Positions 1 through 7,904 of a stretch of 64,000 nt of DNA are shown piece after piece. How positions within the stretch are numbered: the first letter of the stretch is position 1; every line of letters starts with the position of its first letter. This stretch comes from Hymenobacter sp. ISL-91 (lineage in GTDB: Bacteria > Bacteroidota > Bacteroidia > Cytophagales > Hymenobacteraceae): assembly GCF_018613725.1 (NCBI RefSeq), contig NZ_JAGGPS010000004.1, forward strand, positions 62,001 through 126,000. Direction: 5' to 3'. The translations under genes were made by a program, and so were the position numbers. Under the pieces are notes generated by a model, which did not search any database, was not told where the DNA came from, and saw only the letters and a program-made list of their open reading frames with translations.

Positions 1-198
1 AACCTCTTTGGAGGTGGGCTGGAATGCACTCAGGAAAAAGATAACAGCCTCGGTACCAAGGCCAACAATAAGCATTTCGCTGGCACCATCCCAGTGCTGG
101 ATTTTGAATAGAGCTCCTACAATTACGACTGCTGCGCCGATGCCGTAGATTTTGGGCATCAATACATCGTACAGGAAATTACCGCCTTTAGCTGCCAT
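1..198 (-). CDS. gldL: Gliding motility / T9SS motor protein GldL, 5' part
   Basis: The reverse strand starts with ATG at 198 and stays open to the window edge (66 codons, 3' end missing). The N-terminus MAAKGGNFLYDVLMPKIYG is followed by a membrane helix and the segment GALFKIQHWDGA, which is characteristic of GldL/PorL; a second helix begins near the edge. In the family, GldL is an inner-membrane protein that forms, with GldM, the proton-driven motor of the type IX secretion system and gliding machinery. It lies 61 bp downstream of gldK on the same strand, the usual gldKLMN order. The identification is strong although only the N-terminus is visible. Confidence 0.93.
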   Translation of the reverse strand, partial: MAAKGGNFLYDVLMPKIYGIGAAVVIVGALFKIQHWDGASEMLIVGLGTEAVIFFLSAFQPTSKEV

Positions 199-259
199 CT
201 GATTGTGTTGTTGAAGAAGAAGTGGTGAGGTATAAAGAGTCTTAGACAAAAAGGCTGGC

Positions 260-1267
260 TTAGCCGCCACCCGAGCCAATCTGGATCATGGCAGTGCGGA
301 AACCGATATAAGAGCGCGCCGAATCCTGGTATTCGAAATTGCGGGTTCCGGTCTCTAGGAAATACGCAATATCCTTCCACGAACCGCCACGTACTACTTT
401 GCGGGGCTCGTTGTCGTCGGGGTTAGTTGGGTTCATATCCCATACTACTGGCACAGAAGCCTCCATGTAGGCATCGTCGCACCACTCGCCTACGTTACCC
501 GACATGTCGTACAGGCCAAAATCGTTGGGAAAGAACGAGGCAACCGGAGCCGTGTAGGCATGTCCGTCGGAGGCATAGTCGCCGCGGCCGGGCTTAAAGT
601 TAGCCAGCATGCAACCATTGGAGTTCCGCATGTAAGGACCTCCCCAAGGATACGTGGCGAGGTCGCGGCCACCACGGGCGGCGTACTCCCACTCAGCCTC
701 CGAGGGCAGACGGAAATTAGGGTAAGGGGCCAAACCGGCCTCTTCGTTGGCCTGGTTTTTCAGCTTGGTGCGCCAGTTACAGAAATACTTGGCCGCAAAC
801 CAGTCAACGCCCACTACGGGATAGTCGTCGAAGGCCGGGTGCGTGTAATAATACTCCATCAGCGGGTCACCCATGTGGTAGGTGAAGTCGCGCACCCACA
901 CCGTGGTGTCAGGGTAGAGCTCGGTCATCACGTACTCTTCGCCCAGTACGTCAATCGAATCCTGCCGGATGGCATTCATAAACTGGCGGTACTGGTTGTT
1001 GGTGATTTCCGTCTCATCCATGTAGAAGCCGGCAATTGTTACCTGCTTGTTCATGTTGACCATGGAGGCCGAAATATCCTGGTCGGTCTGTCCCATATGG
1101 AACGTACCGCCGGGGCAGGGCACCATGCCGTAAGGCACTTCCTGCGGGTTAAATTCTGGCCGGTCTTCCGCACCGACCAAGTCGCCGGTGGGACCTTTGC
1201 TGAAACCGCACCCGCCCAACAGCAGAGCCGAGAAAGCGACAAGGGGCAGGAGGAAAAACTTATTCAT
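260..1267 (-). CDS. gldK: Type IX secretion lipoprotein GldK/PorK
   Basis: A 335-residue lipoprotein with a lipobox ending at Cys20 (LLLGGC), followed by a formylglycine-generating-enzyme (SUMF1) fold from about residue 48 to the end; typical stretches are CPGGTFHMG, DETEITNNQYRQF, LPSEAEWEYAARGG and MSGNVGEWCDD. In the T9SS, GldK/PorK forms a periplasmic ring with GldN/PorN under the outer membrane, and the SUMF1 fold is structural rather than catalytic. The order porP-gldK-gldL supports this over a generic SUMF1 protein. At 335 residues it is shorter than characterised GldK/PorK proteins (roughly 450-490, from memory), so part of the C-terminal extension appears to be absent. The start follows from the signal peptide. 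Confidence 0.9.
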   Translation of the reverse strand: MNKFFLLPLVAFSALLLGGCGFSKGPTGDLVGAEDRPEFNPQEVPYGMVPCPGGTFHMGQTDQDISASMVNMNKQVTIAGFYMDETEITNNQYRQFMNAIRQDSIDVLGEEYVMTELYPDTTVWVRDFTYHMGDPLMEYYYTHPAFDDYPVVGVDWFAAKYFCNWRTKLKNQANEEAGLAPYPNFRLPSEAEWEYAARGGRDLATYPWGGPYMRNSNGCMLANFKPGRGDYASDGHAYTAPVASFFPNDFGLYDMSGNVGEWCDDAYMEASVPVVWDMNPTNPDDNEPRKVVRGGSWKDIAYFLETGTRNFEYQDSARSYIGFRTAMIQIGSGGG

Positions 1268-1397
1268 TATGAAAAGTAAAAAGACGACCGAGGGGGATAA
1301 CCAAAGATTACAATTTTTCGGGCTGGCAAATCTAATGAATCATCCGTTGGTACGCAAGCAATCCGCCCAACACCGCACATTTGTCTACCAACTAAAG

Positions 1398-1447
1398 TAT
1401 CAGCCGGTTAAACGGCTGATAGGCTCATCTGACCGATTGATTGAGCC
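1398..1447. promoter_or_regulatory. Paired hairpins between porP and gldK
   Basis: Two adjacent inverted repeats lie in the 234-bp gap between porP and gldK: arms 1398-1406/1413-1421 (9 bp, 6-nt loop) and 1422-1427/1442-1447 (6 bp). No T-run follows on the minus strand, so a simple terminator is unlikely. An attenuator or an mRNA stabilising/processing hairpin between the porP part and the gldKL part of one transcript is an inference. Nothing else recognisable was seen in the gap. Confidence 0.35.
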
Positions 1448-1501
1448 AACATTCTGTTTTTTGCTACTGCAGCACATCTTCCTCTTCTCCAAAACAGTCC
1501 G

Positions 1502-2494
1502 TTAGAAGCTATATCGGGGCGTCCGGATAACTGGCCGGATATTTAGACTTGGTTTAGGCAAGCGGTAGCTCAGCATAATCTCAAATGAACTTGTTGCCTT
1601 TGCTTCTTGGCCAAATGCAATTAGGTCATAGGCCAATCCCAACCGAAGCACATTGTCCTGAGCGAAGGAAACTCCTCCTAGAGCCGTGAATGCGTCGCCT
1701 GAACGGTAGCCCAAGCCACCCCAGAACCGGTCGTTGAACGTGGCCCTAGCTCCTACCTCATACGAGGCATTACGCAGGGTCAGTTTGTCGTTGTCGCCAA
1801 ATTCTCCCGGCAGCACTACTTTCATCAGTGCCGTCGGGGTAATTACAACGTCCGAAGTCAAATCAATATTGCAGCCACCTGTTAGGTAGGCATGGTTCTC
1901 AGTCAAATATTGCGCCGTTTTTGCGTTGGCTATGCCTTCACTCTTAAAGCGGTAGCCAGAGCGCAGCAGGTTGTTCATGCTTAGGCCGGCATAAAACTTC
2001 GGGGCTTCGTACCAAACGCCTGCCCCTAGGTCAAATTTAGCATCAGAGCCCTCACGCGGCACGGCTATATCGTTCTCATCATTGGACCGATATTTACCGT
2101 GATAAATATTATTGAGCAGGCCCTGCACGCCGAGACCCAATGTGCCCTCGCCCAGTTTGAGATGGCGCGAGTACGAAAGCTGCACGTTGGTCGTATATAA
2201 CTCAGCAATCCGGTCGCGGTAGACACCCAGGCCCAAACCGCCGGCCAGCACCGGGATGGGCAGCGAGGCCGTGAGCGAGGCTGTAGTAGGCGAACCGCCG
2301 GAATCGAAGGAGGCATCGTAGCCGTAATACTGAATGCGCCCGATACCGGTTATTTCGCCAAAGCCTTTCACACCCGCGTAAGCCGGGTTCAGATGCATGC
2401 CATTGAACCCGTAGTGGCTGAACTGCGGCTGTTGCTGAGCCACGGCTTTGCCCATCATCAACAGCGCTCCGGCGCATAGTATATATCTTTTCAT
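1502..2494 (-). CDS. PorP/SprF family type IX secretion system membrane protein
   Basis: A 330-residue outer-membrane protein with an N-terminal signal peptide (MKRYILCAGALLMMGKAVAQ) followed by the family signature QQPQFSHYGFNGMHLNPAYAG. The rest is a series of short amphipathic beta strands, ending in an aromatic residue (RYSF). PorP/SprF proteins are outer-membrane barrels of about 300-340 residues; PorP belongs to the T9SS core, while SprF-type paralogues help individual cargo such as SprB. Its position directly upstream of gldK and gldL on the same strand, as porP lies ahead of porKLMN in Porphyromonas, favours the core role. The gene is 234 bp from gldK and has a candidate promoter at 2543-2550. 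Confidence 0.88.
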   Translation of the reverse strand: MKRYILCAGALLMMGKAVAQQQPQFSHYGFNGMHLNPAYAGVKGFGEITGIGRIQYYGYDASFDSGGSPTTASLTASLPIPVLAGGLGLGVYRDRIAELYTTNVQLSYSRHLKLGEGTLGLGVQGLLNNIYHGKYRSNDENDIAVPREGSDAKFDLGAGVWYEAPKFYAGLSMNNLLRSGYRFKSEGIANAKTAQYLTENHAYLTGGCNIDLTSDVVITPTALMKVVLPGEFGDNDKLTLRNASYEVGARATFNDRFWGGLGYRSGDAFTALGGVSFAQDNVLRLGLAYDLIAFGQEAKATSSFEIMLSYRLPKPSLNIRPVIRTPRYSF

Positions 2495-2542
2495 ATAAAT
2501 CTGCCGTGAGTCAGCCCCGGAGTAGTAGCGGGCCTACGTTCC

Positions 2543-2550
2543 CAAATGTA
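2543..2550 (-). promoter_or_regulatory. Candidate Bacteroidota -7 element upstream of porP
   Basis: On the reverse strand the octamer reads TACATTTG, an exact match to the Bacteroidota -7 consensus TAnnTTTG, about 50 nt before the porP start. No convincing -33 TTG was found at the usual spacing, so this rests on one element. Confidence 0.4.
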
Positions 2551-2646
2551 ACGAAAAACCGCGCTAAATTTTTCATCACACTCACGAAGTAAACGGCTCC
2601 TGCAGATGCCTTCTGCTCCTGTCGTAACTGCCCGCTGTTCTTCGAT

Positions 2647-3462
2647 TTATACTTTACCGGCCGTTTTGGGCGAGCCACTATTCTGATGCAACCGAATATA
2701 GGCCTCAATAGCGCCCGTCATGGAGGGCGCGTTGGGATGAGGAGCCTCAATGTCGAGTATCAGGCCGGCATCGAGCACGGCTTTGGCAGTGGTAGGACCA
2801 AAGGCGGCGATACGCGTATTGTTCTGCACGAAATCGGGAAAGTTGACGAATAGCGAGGTGATGCCTGAAGGGCTAAAAAAGGCAATGCAATCGTACTTCA
2901 CATCGGTCAGGTCCGAAAGGTCGGCGGCGACGGTACGGTAGATAACAGCCTCGCTGAACTTGAACTTGTTTTCGCGCATAAACTCCGGGATGTCATCCTT
3001 GCGGATGTCGGAGCACGGATACAGAAACGTTTCGCCCTTGTGCTTGCGGATGACGTCGAACATATCGGCGGCCGTACGCTGGCCGACAAATAGCTTGCGC
3101 TTGCGCAACACAATGTATTTCTGCAGGTAATTGGCCGTCTGCTCCGAGATGCAGAAATACTTCATCTCGGCGGGCATCTCAATTTTGGCTTCCTGGCAGA
3201 TGCGGAAGAAGTGGTCGACGGCGTTGCGGCTGGTAAAGATGATGGCCGTGTGCTCCGCAATATTGACCTTTTCTTTACGGAAGTCCTTATATGAAACTGG
3301 CTGAACGTCAATAAATTCGCGAAAATCTACCTTGATACCATACTTTTCGGCAATCGAGAAATAAGGAGAGACGTCGCTGGTCGGCTTTGGTTGGCTGACC
3401 AGGATAGTGGCTATAGGAACGGCATGACGGCCTTTTCCCGGCTGGTCTTTATTATCGGCCAT
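2647..3462 (-). CDS. hemD: Uroporphyrinogen-III synthase
   Basis: A 271-residue cytosolic protein with the two-domain HemD fold. Recognisable segments are ATILVSQPKP at the N-terminus, IIFTSRNAVDHFF (residues ~93-105), FLYPCSDIRKDDIP, VIYRTV and the C-terminal block FFSPSGITSLF ... RIAAFGPTTAKAV. HemD cyclises hydroxymethylbilane with inversion of ring D to give uroporphyrinogen III, the branch point to heme, siroheme and corrins. HemD sequences diverge widely, but the S/PSG and FGPTT blocks and the length fit. It is followed on the same strand by a DUF4271 membrane protein 76 bp downstream, a neighbour arrangement frequent in Bacteroidota. Confidence 0.85.
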   Translation of the reverse strand: MADNKDQPGKGRHAVPIATILVSQPKPTSDVSPYFSIAEKYGIKVDFREFIDVQPVSYKDFRKEKVNIAEHTAIIFTSRNAVDHFFRICQEAKIEMPAEMKYFCISEQTANYLQKYIVLRKRKLFVGQRTAADMFDVIRKHKGETFLYPCSDIRKDDIPEFMRENKFKFSEAVIYRTVAADLSDLTDVKYDCIAFFSPSGITSLFVNFPDFVQNNTRIAAFGPTTAKAVLDAGLILDIEAPHPNAPSMTGAIEAYIRLHQNSGSPKTAGKV

Positions 3463-3538
3463 TGGGTAGAGAATGAGGGTAAAATCTGGAGCGATAAGGA
3501 AGCGTTAGAGAGCGAAAAAGGGTTGCGTGAGTCCCTGA

Positions 3539-4714
3539 TTAGTAAGTAAAAACGATTAATTTGAGCAAAACGACCAACGGAATTACTTCTGTGGCGCAAA
3601 GGTACGAAAACAAATGTAGATTCAGGAGTGACCTTTTGCGGTGTAGTGTGCGGGCGATGCGCCATACGGTGCCAACCAACAACAAGGAAACCACGCCGTT
3701 GGACACCCACAGCACGGTTTCGGGCAGTTGCCGGTTGAGCCCCAGATAGAGCAACATAACGCCGGGCAGAAAGAGCCCCATGAATAGCACCGTGCGAATG
3801 AACTCGCGGTACTGAATCGTAACCAGCTCGGCTACATCGAAGATATAGCCCATCAGCTCCAGAAACAGGTATTTGCCCAGTACGAAAGCCGCCACGAGGG
3901 CCGTATAGAGCAGCACTTTTACCACAATAGTCGATTCGGCCACATCGAAGAGACGGCGCAGGATTACGATATTTTCGATATTGGTGTGGATAGCAACCAA
4001 CAGCAGCGCAAACGACAGCGCAAATAGCATCACCAGCACTAAGTTGAGCCAGGTAAGCGTGGGCTTAACGAGGAAATCCTGCTCGGCGGTGCCCTGGCCC
4101 CAAAGGCCCTCTAGCTGGTAAATGCGTGCAAAGCCGGGCTGATAGGTGGCGCGCAGACCTCCGTAGCCGAGCCCGATGAGCAGCAGAAAGCCCAGAAACA
4201 CGTTCTGGCCCTGGTGCCCCCGAGGCCGGGGCTGGGCAGCTGTTAGCACATCCCGCACTCCCACAGGACTTTTGACCGGTGCCAGCGCGTTCTGGAATGA
4301 GGCAAGGTTAGGAACGGCCTCGGGATGCCACACGCATAGCAGGTGCAGCCCGCCCTGCTGGGTTCCGGCGGGCAGCAGCGCTGCCAGGTCCAGGGTGTAA
4401 GAGGCGGGAGCGGGAGCGGTAAAAATGAGTTGGTTGTTGAGAAACAAACTCAGGTTTTCGCGGGCCGTGAATGTGATGGGTAGCGGACGGCCGGGCCGCA
4501 CGCTCAGCCACTGATAATAGGCCTGCTCGGGGGCATGATAGTCGGGCAGGTACAGTACCAGCCGATTGCGGGCCGGATCCTTAATAAGCCAGTCGGTGGT
4601 AAGGCCAGACCGGGGGGGAGGGGGCAGCCGGCGGTACTCGGCGGCTCCGGCAGCCAGCGGCAGTATTGCCATCAGCAACAACCACAGATTCCGGATGAAA
4701 AGCGGGCGGCGCAC
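3539..4714 (-). CDS. DUF4271 multi-spanning membrane protein
   Basis: A membrane protein of unknown function. From the GTG start chosen here (4714) the protein begins with a normal signal peptide (RRPLFIRNLWLLLMAILPL, then AAGAAEY); an upstream in-frame GTG at 4762 would add 16 residues before it. A periplasmic beta-rich region of about 150 residues follows, then six predicted helices in the C-terminal half, with segments such as LTWLNLVLVMLFALSFALLL and LHLFSYLCATEVIPLVVLL. This architecture and the position next to hemD match the Bacteroidota family DUF4271. No catalytic motif is visible. Expression is probably coupled with hemD, which lies 76 bp downstream. Confidence 0.75.
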   Translation of the reverse strand: MRRPLFIRNLWLLLMAILPLAAGAAEYRRLPPPPRSGLTTDWLIKDPARNRLVLYLPDYHAPEQAYYQWLSVRPGRPLPITFTARENLSLFLNNQLIFTAPAPASYTLDLAALLPAGTQQGGLHLLCVWHPEAVPNLASFQNALAPVKSPVGVRDVLTAAQPRPRGHQGQNVFLGFLLLIGLGYGGLRATYQPGFARIYQLEGLWGQGTAEQDFLVKPTLTWLNLVLVMLFALSFALLLVAIHTNIENIVILRRLFDVAESTIVVKVLLYTALVAAFVLGKYLFLELMGYIFDVAELVTIQYREFIRTVLFMGLFLPGVMLLYLGLNRQLPETVLWVSNGVVSLLLVGTVWRIARTLHRKRSLLNLHLFSYLCATEVIPLVVLLKLIVFTY

Positions 4715-4786
4715 AGATTTAATAAGTGGAGTTATAGAGGCGGGAGTGACCCTGACACGCACAAGTATGGTCGCGGCCGCCTTCCA

Positions 4787-5854
4787 TCAGGAAGCAATAC
4801 GCTGACGCTCGGCCCTGCTGTGGTACACTCCTAATAGCAGGCTCAGAAGCAGCGAGAAGCCAATCAGCAGCCCAATCAACATCATGCTACCCAGATAAGC
4901 AAAATTGATGACCAGCAGGATAACCACAACGTTGAGCAGGCCCAGTAGCATAACCGTGCTGATTTGCTGGAAGCCCATGGCCAGAATGCGGTGATGGACG
5001 TGGTTTTTATCGGGCGAGAAAGGTGAGCGGCCGGCCATCATACGCACGATAAATACACGCAGCGTATCGAACAGCGGTACGAACAGGATACCCAATGCCA
5101 CCGCCGGGGCCGCACTGCCAAATGGCTGGCCCACCTTCAGGCCCATCTCGATAAACTGAATGGTGAGAATGGATACGATGAAGCCACACACCAACGAACC
5201 AGTGTCGCCCATGAAAATACTGGCCCGGTGGAAGTTGTAACGCAGAAAGCCCAGGATGCCGCCTACTACACACACCGATACAAAAGCGTAGTTCTGGAAA
5301 AACTCGCCGCCGTACTGGTAGAAGTAGTAGCCGAAGGTGCTCACAATAATGAGCACGATGGAGCCCGCCAAACCATCAAGGCCATCGATCAGGTTGATAG
5401 CATTGGTGATGCCCACAATGGCGAAAAAGGTGAAGGCGTAGCTGATACCGATGGGTAACTCGCCAATGCCCAGAATGCCCTGGAAGCTGGTAATACGCAC
5501 GTCGGCCATAATCATCACCACGCCGGTAGCCAGCAGCTGTCCAACAAACTTTTTAGCCACCGAAATGCTCACCAAATCGTCCTTCAGGCCCACGAAAAAC
5601 AGCACAATACAACCTGCCAGCAGCTGCTGCACGCCATTATCAAGCGGGGCGAAGATGGTGAGGGCCGACATAAAGCCGGCAAAAACGGCCACCCCACCCA
5701 GGCGCGGCGTCAGCGACTCGTGCACGGTACGCACGTTGGGCGTATCGAGCATGTTTTTGAGGTGGGCGATGTAGATGATGGACGGCACGGCGAACATAGC
5801 TACCAGAAAGGCCCACAGGAAGGACAGGCTTAACTGTATTCCAAGTGCATTCAT
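4787..5854 (-). CDS. WecA-type undecaprenyl-phosphate glycosyl-1-phosphate transferase
   Basis: A 355-residue polytopic membrane enzyme of glycosyltransferase family 4 (MraY/WecA superfamily). It has the acidic motif KDD at 91-93, the catalytic NLIDGLDGL at 154-162, FMGDTGS near 214-220, and the C-terminal HVHHR at 285-289 that is typical of the WecA/TagO/WbpL branch rather than MraY. These enzymes move a sugar-1-phosphate from UDP-HexNAc to undecaprenyl phosphate on the cytoplasmic face, starting O-antigen, capsule or exopolysaccharide synthesis. About ten hydrophobic helices are visible. No other glycan genes adjoin it, so the final polymer cannot be told from here. Confidence 0.88.
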   Translation of the reverse strand: MNALGIQLSLSFLWAFLVAMFAVPSIIYIAHLKNMLDTPNVRTVHESLTPRLGGVAVFAGFMSALTIFAPLDNGVQQLLAGCIVLFFVGLKDDLVSISVAKKFVGQLLATGVVMIMADVRITSFQGILGIGELPIGISYAFTFFAIVGITNAINLIDGLDGLAGSIVLIIVSTFGYYFYQYGGEFFQNYAFVSVCVVGGILGFLRYNFHRASIFMGDTGSLVCGFIVSILTIQFIEMGLKVGQPFGSAAPAVALGILFVPLFDTLRVFIVRMMAGRSPFSPDKNHVHHRILAMGFQQISTVMLLGLLNVVVILLVINFAYLGSMMLIGLLIGFSLLLSLLLGVYHSRAERQRIAS

Positions 5855-5923
5855 AAAGGGGGTGGCGCTTATGGTAAGGGGTGGCTACTGCCAGAGCGAA
5901 GAAGACAGCTAAAGCTGGCTGAT

Positions 5924-6343
5924 TTAAGAAGCCAGAATCCCTTGCGGAATAAGCAGGCTTATCGGTTTCAGCTGCTTGAAGCCAATAGAGTCAGGTGCGA
6001 AAACGAATTTCCTATCAAAGACCTGACCATCTATGTAATAGCTTACCCAATATTGGTTGTGCAGATGAAAAAGCGCCGAGTCGAGGGCTTCAATGGGCGT
6101 TGCAGCGTGCGGTGGCACCTCGGGCAGCGCATGGCGCAGCGTGGAAGTACGGATGGCTTCGCCCTGCTCATCAGTACCGTAGCCGTTTGAGCTCACGATA
6201 ACGTTCTGCAGGGGCTGGTCGTTGTCGTTGATAAGGAACACCTGCCAGCCGGGTGCGTCGGGCGTAGCTGTGGCGGCCTGTTCGTCGGGCGTTATGGCCA
6301 CGCTAACGCCTACAACGGGTCGGAAGGATATATCTTTTTTCAT
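5924..6343 (-). CDS. Conserved hypothetical protein coupled to lipB
   Basis: A 139-residue protein without signal peptide or membrane helix. The start overlaps the end of lipB by four bases (ATGA), indicating translational coupling. The sequence contains GWQVFLINDNDQPLQNVIV followed by GYG and a C-terminal PISLLIPQGIL; the first half resembles a small beta-sandwich, and I recognise no catalytic motif. The lipB overlap suggests co-regulation with lipoate metabolism, but this is context only. The gene looks real from its overlap and normal codon use. Confidence 0.6.
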   Translation of the reverse strand: MKKDISFRPVVGVSVAITPDEQAATATPDAPGWQVFLINDNDQPLQNVIVSSNGYGTDEQGEAIRTSTLRHALPEVPPHAATPIEALDSALFHLHNQYWVSYYIDGQVFDRKFVFAPDSIGFKQLKPISLLIPQGILAS

Positions 6344-7152
6344 GCACTCTCAGAAATCAGGTCGGCGGCAAATAATGTGGCCAAGTGGGGCATCAAACGC
6401 TCCTGCACTTCGGCAACGGGCACCGCATAGCCCAACTCGCGTTGCAGCGAGGTAACAGCTTTGTCGGTAATGCCGCAGGGAACGATATGGCCGAAATAGC
6501 TCAGGTTGGTGTTTACGTTGAGGGCGAAGCCATGCATAGTTACCCAGCGGCTGCACTTTACGCCCAGCGCACAGATTTTGCGCGGGTTGGGGGCACCTTC
6601 TTCAAAATCGAGCCAAACTCCGGTAAGCCCGGCAATACGGCCCGCCCGCAGGCCATAGTCGGCTAGCGTGAGGATAACTGCTTCTTCAAGCAGCCGCAGG
6701 TAGCGGTGAATATCGGTGAAGAAGTTGTCGAGGTCGAAGATAGGATACCCCACCAGTTGGCCGGGGCCGTGGAAGGTAATATCGCCACCGCGGTTGATGC
6801 GGTGGAAGGTGGCCCCATGTGCTGCTAAGCCAGCATCGTCGAGCAACAGGTGCTCGGGTTTGCCGCTTTTGCCCAGCGTGTATACCGGCGGATGCTCGCA
6901 AAGCAGCAGATGGTTGGGCGTAGCAACCACCGGCTGGCCTGCTTCGGCAGCCAGCCGGTTTTGGGTTTTCAGGGCCAGCGTTTCGGCCAGCAATTGCTCC
7001 TGCAGCTCCCAGGTAGTCTCATAGCCCACCATGCCCAGCCGTCGCACCAGCACTTGGCGGCTTTGGCCAGGGCTGGCCGGTGCGGCGCCGGCGGCTGGTG
7101 GTACCTCTGGGGTAGCAGCCGGACTTGCGCAGGTAGAGAAGCTAGTTGACAT
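6340..7152 (-). CDS. lipB: Lipoyl(octanoyl) transferase
   Basis: LipB moves the octanoyl group from acyl carrier protein to lipoyl domains of 2-oxoacid dehydrogenases and the glycine cleavage system, the first step of lipoic acid synthesis. Family motifs are RRLGMVGYETTWELQEQLL, CEHPPVYTLGKSG, the GG-containing block RINRGGDITFHGPGQLVGYP, and the conserved Lys and Cys of ICALGVKCSRWVTMHGFALN and FGHIVPCGI (catalytic Cys). The open frame reaches a TTG at 7185; the first ATG, at 7152, was chosen. Even so, about 35 Ala/Pro/Ser-rich residues precede the usual N-terminus, so the true start may be further in. Confidence 0.92.
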   Translation of the reverse strand: MSTSFSTCASPAATPEVPPAAGAAPASPGQSRQVLVRRLGMVGYETTWELQEQLLAETLALKTQNRLAAEAGQPVVATPNHLLLCEHPPVYTLGKSGKPEHLLLDDAGLAAHGATFHRINRGGDITFHGPGQLVGYPIFDLDNFFTDIHRYLRLLEEAVILTLADYGLRAGRIAGLTGVWLDFEEGAPNPRKICALGVKCSRWVTMHGFALNVNTNLSYFGHIVPCGITDKAVTSLQRELGYAVPVAEVQERLMPHLATLFAADLISESA

Positions 7153-7410
7153 GGCAGATTGAACGGGCGGGGCAGACGAGGCCAAACATACGGTAGCGGG
7201 CTGCCGCTTGGCTTTCAGCAGATTGCCAGTTTATAGCTGGCCGGATGCAGCCGTTTTTCTTTCAGGAAAAGACAGCAACTTACCAGCATAGAACCAAGTA
7301 TGGCTGGTTTCAAATGGCAGACAAAGGTACTAGATTTCGGCCCAACCCGGTACCCGGATTACTGGCCTTCCCACCTTCCCGAGCTTCTTGCTCTCTATAG
7401 CTCACCCGTC

Positions 7411-7770
7411 ATGCTCATTCCATCCCACCAGCTCGGCCACGATGGCGAGGCGGCCGCGTTGCGTTACCTGCTGGCCCAGGGCTACGAGCTAGTACACCGC
7501 AACTTTCGCTTCAGGCGGGCCGAAGTGGATTTGGTGATGCGCCGGCCACCCGCGCTGCTGGTGCTGGTGGAGGTAAAAGCCCGCTCGTCGGAGCACTATG
7601 GCTACCCCGAGGAGTTTGTAACTGAGCGTAAGCGGCAGCTGTTGCGCCTGGCCGCCGAGCACCTGCAGGAGACGCTGGTTTGGCCCACCGATATCCGGTT
7701 TGACATTGTGGCCCTCACTCCTGCCGCCACTGGCTTACGAATAGCGCATTTTGAGGATGCCTTTTATTGA
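7411..7770 (+). CDS. YraN family (UPF0102) endonuclease-like protein
   Basis: A 119-residue protein from the ATG at 7411; the open frame extends upstream to 7300, but homologues begin just before HQLGHDGEAAALRYLLAQGY. The core has the restriction-endonuclease-like pattern E-x-D-L-V (RAEVDLVMRR) and LVLVEVKARSSEHYG, i.e. the PD-(D/E)XK acidic residues and Lys, then VTERKRQLLRLAAEHL and FDIVAL. The family is widespread, and its cellular role is unsettled; nuclease activity is predicted from the fold. The gene stands alone, divergent from lipB. Confidence 0.85.
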   Translation: MLIPSHQLGHDGEAAALRYLLAQGYELVHRNFRFRRAEVDLVMRRPPALLVLVEVKARSSEHYGYPEEFVTERKRQLLRLAAEHLQETLVWPTDIRFDIVALTPAATGLRIAHFEDAFY

Positions 7771-7786
7771 GAAGTGAGAAAAGGAA

Positions 7787-7900
7787 CGTCATTCTGAGCG
7801 AAGCCGGAGGCGAAGTCGAAGAATCTCGCGTGCAATAGTAATCCTGCTACTAGGAACTACTGTGGCACGCGAGATTCTTCGCTGCGCTCTGCATGACAGC
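7787..7900. repeat. Intergenic inverted repeat, GTCATnCTGAG family
   Basis: Imperfect inverted repeat between the convergent genes yraN and the MORN-like lipoprotein. The outer part begins GTCATTCTGAGCGAAG; the inner arms 7821-7833 and 7865-7877 are a perfect 13-bp match. Related elements occur at 23224-23284 and 25810-25907. It may act as a bidirectional terminator. Confidence 0.7.
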
Positions 7901-7904
7901 TGAC

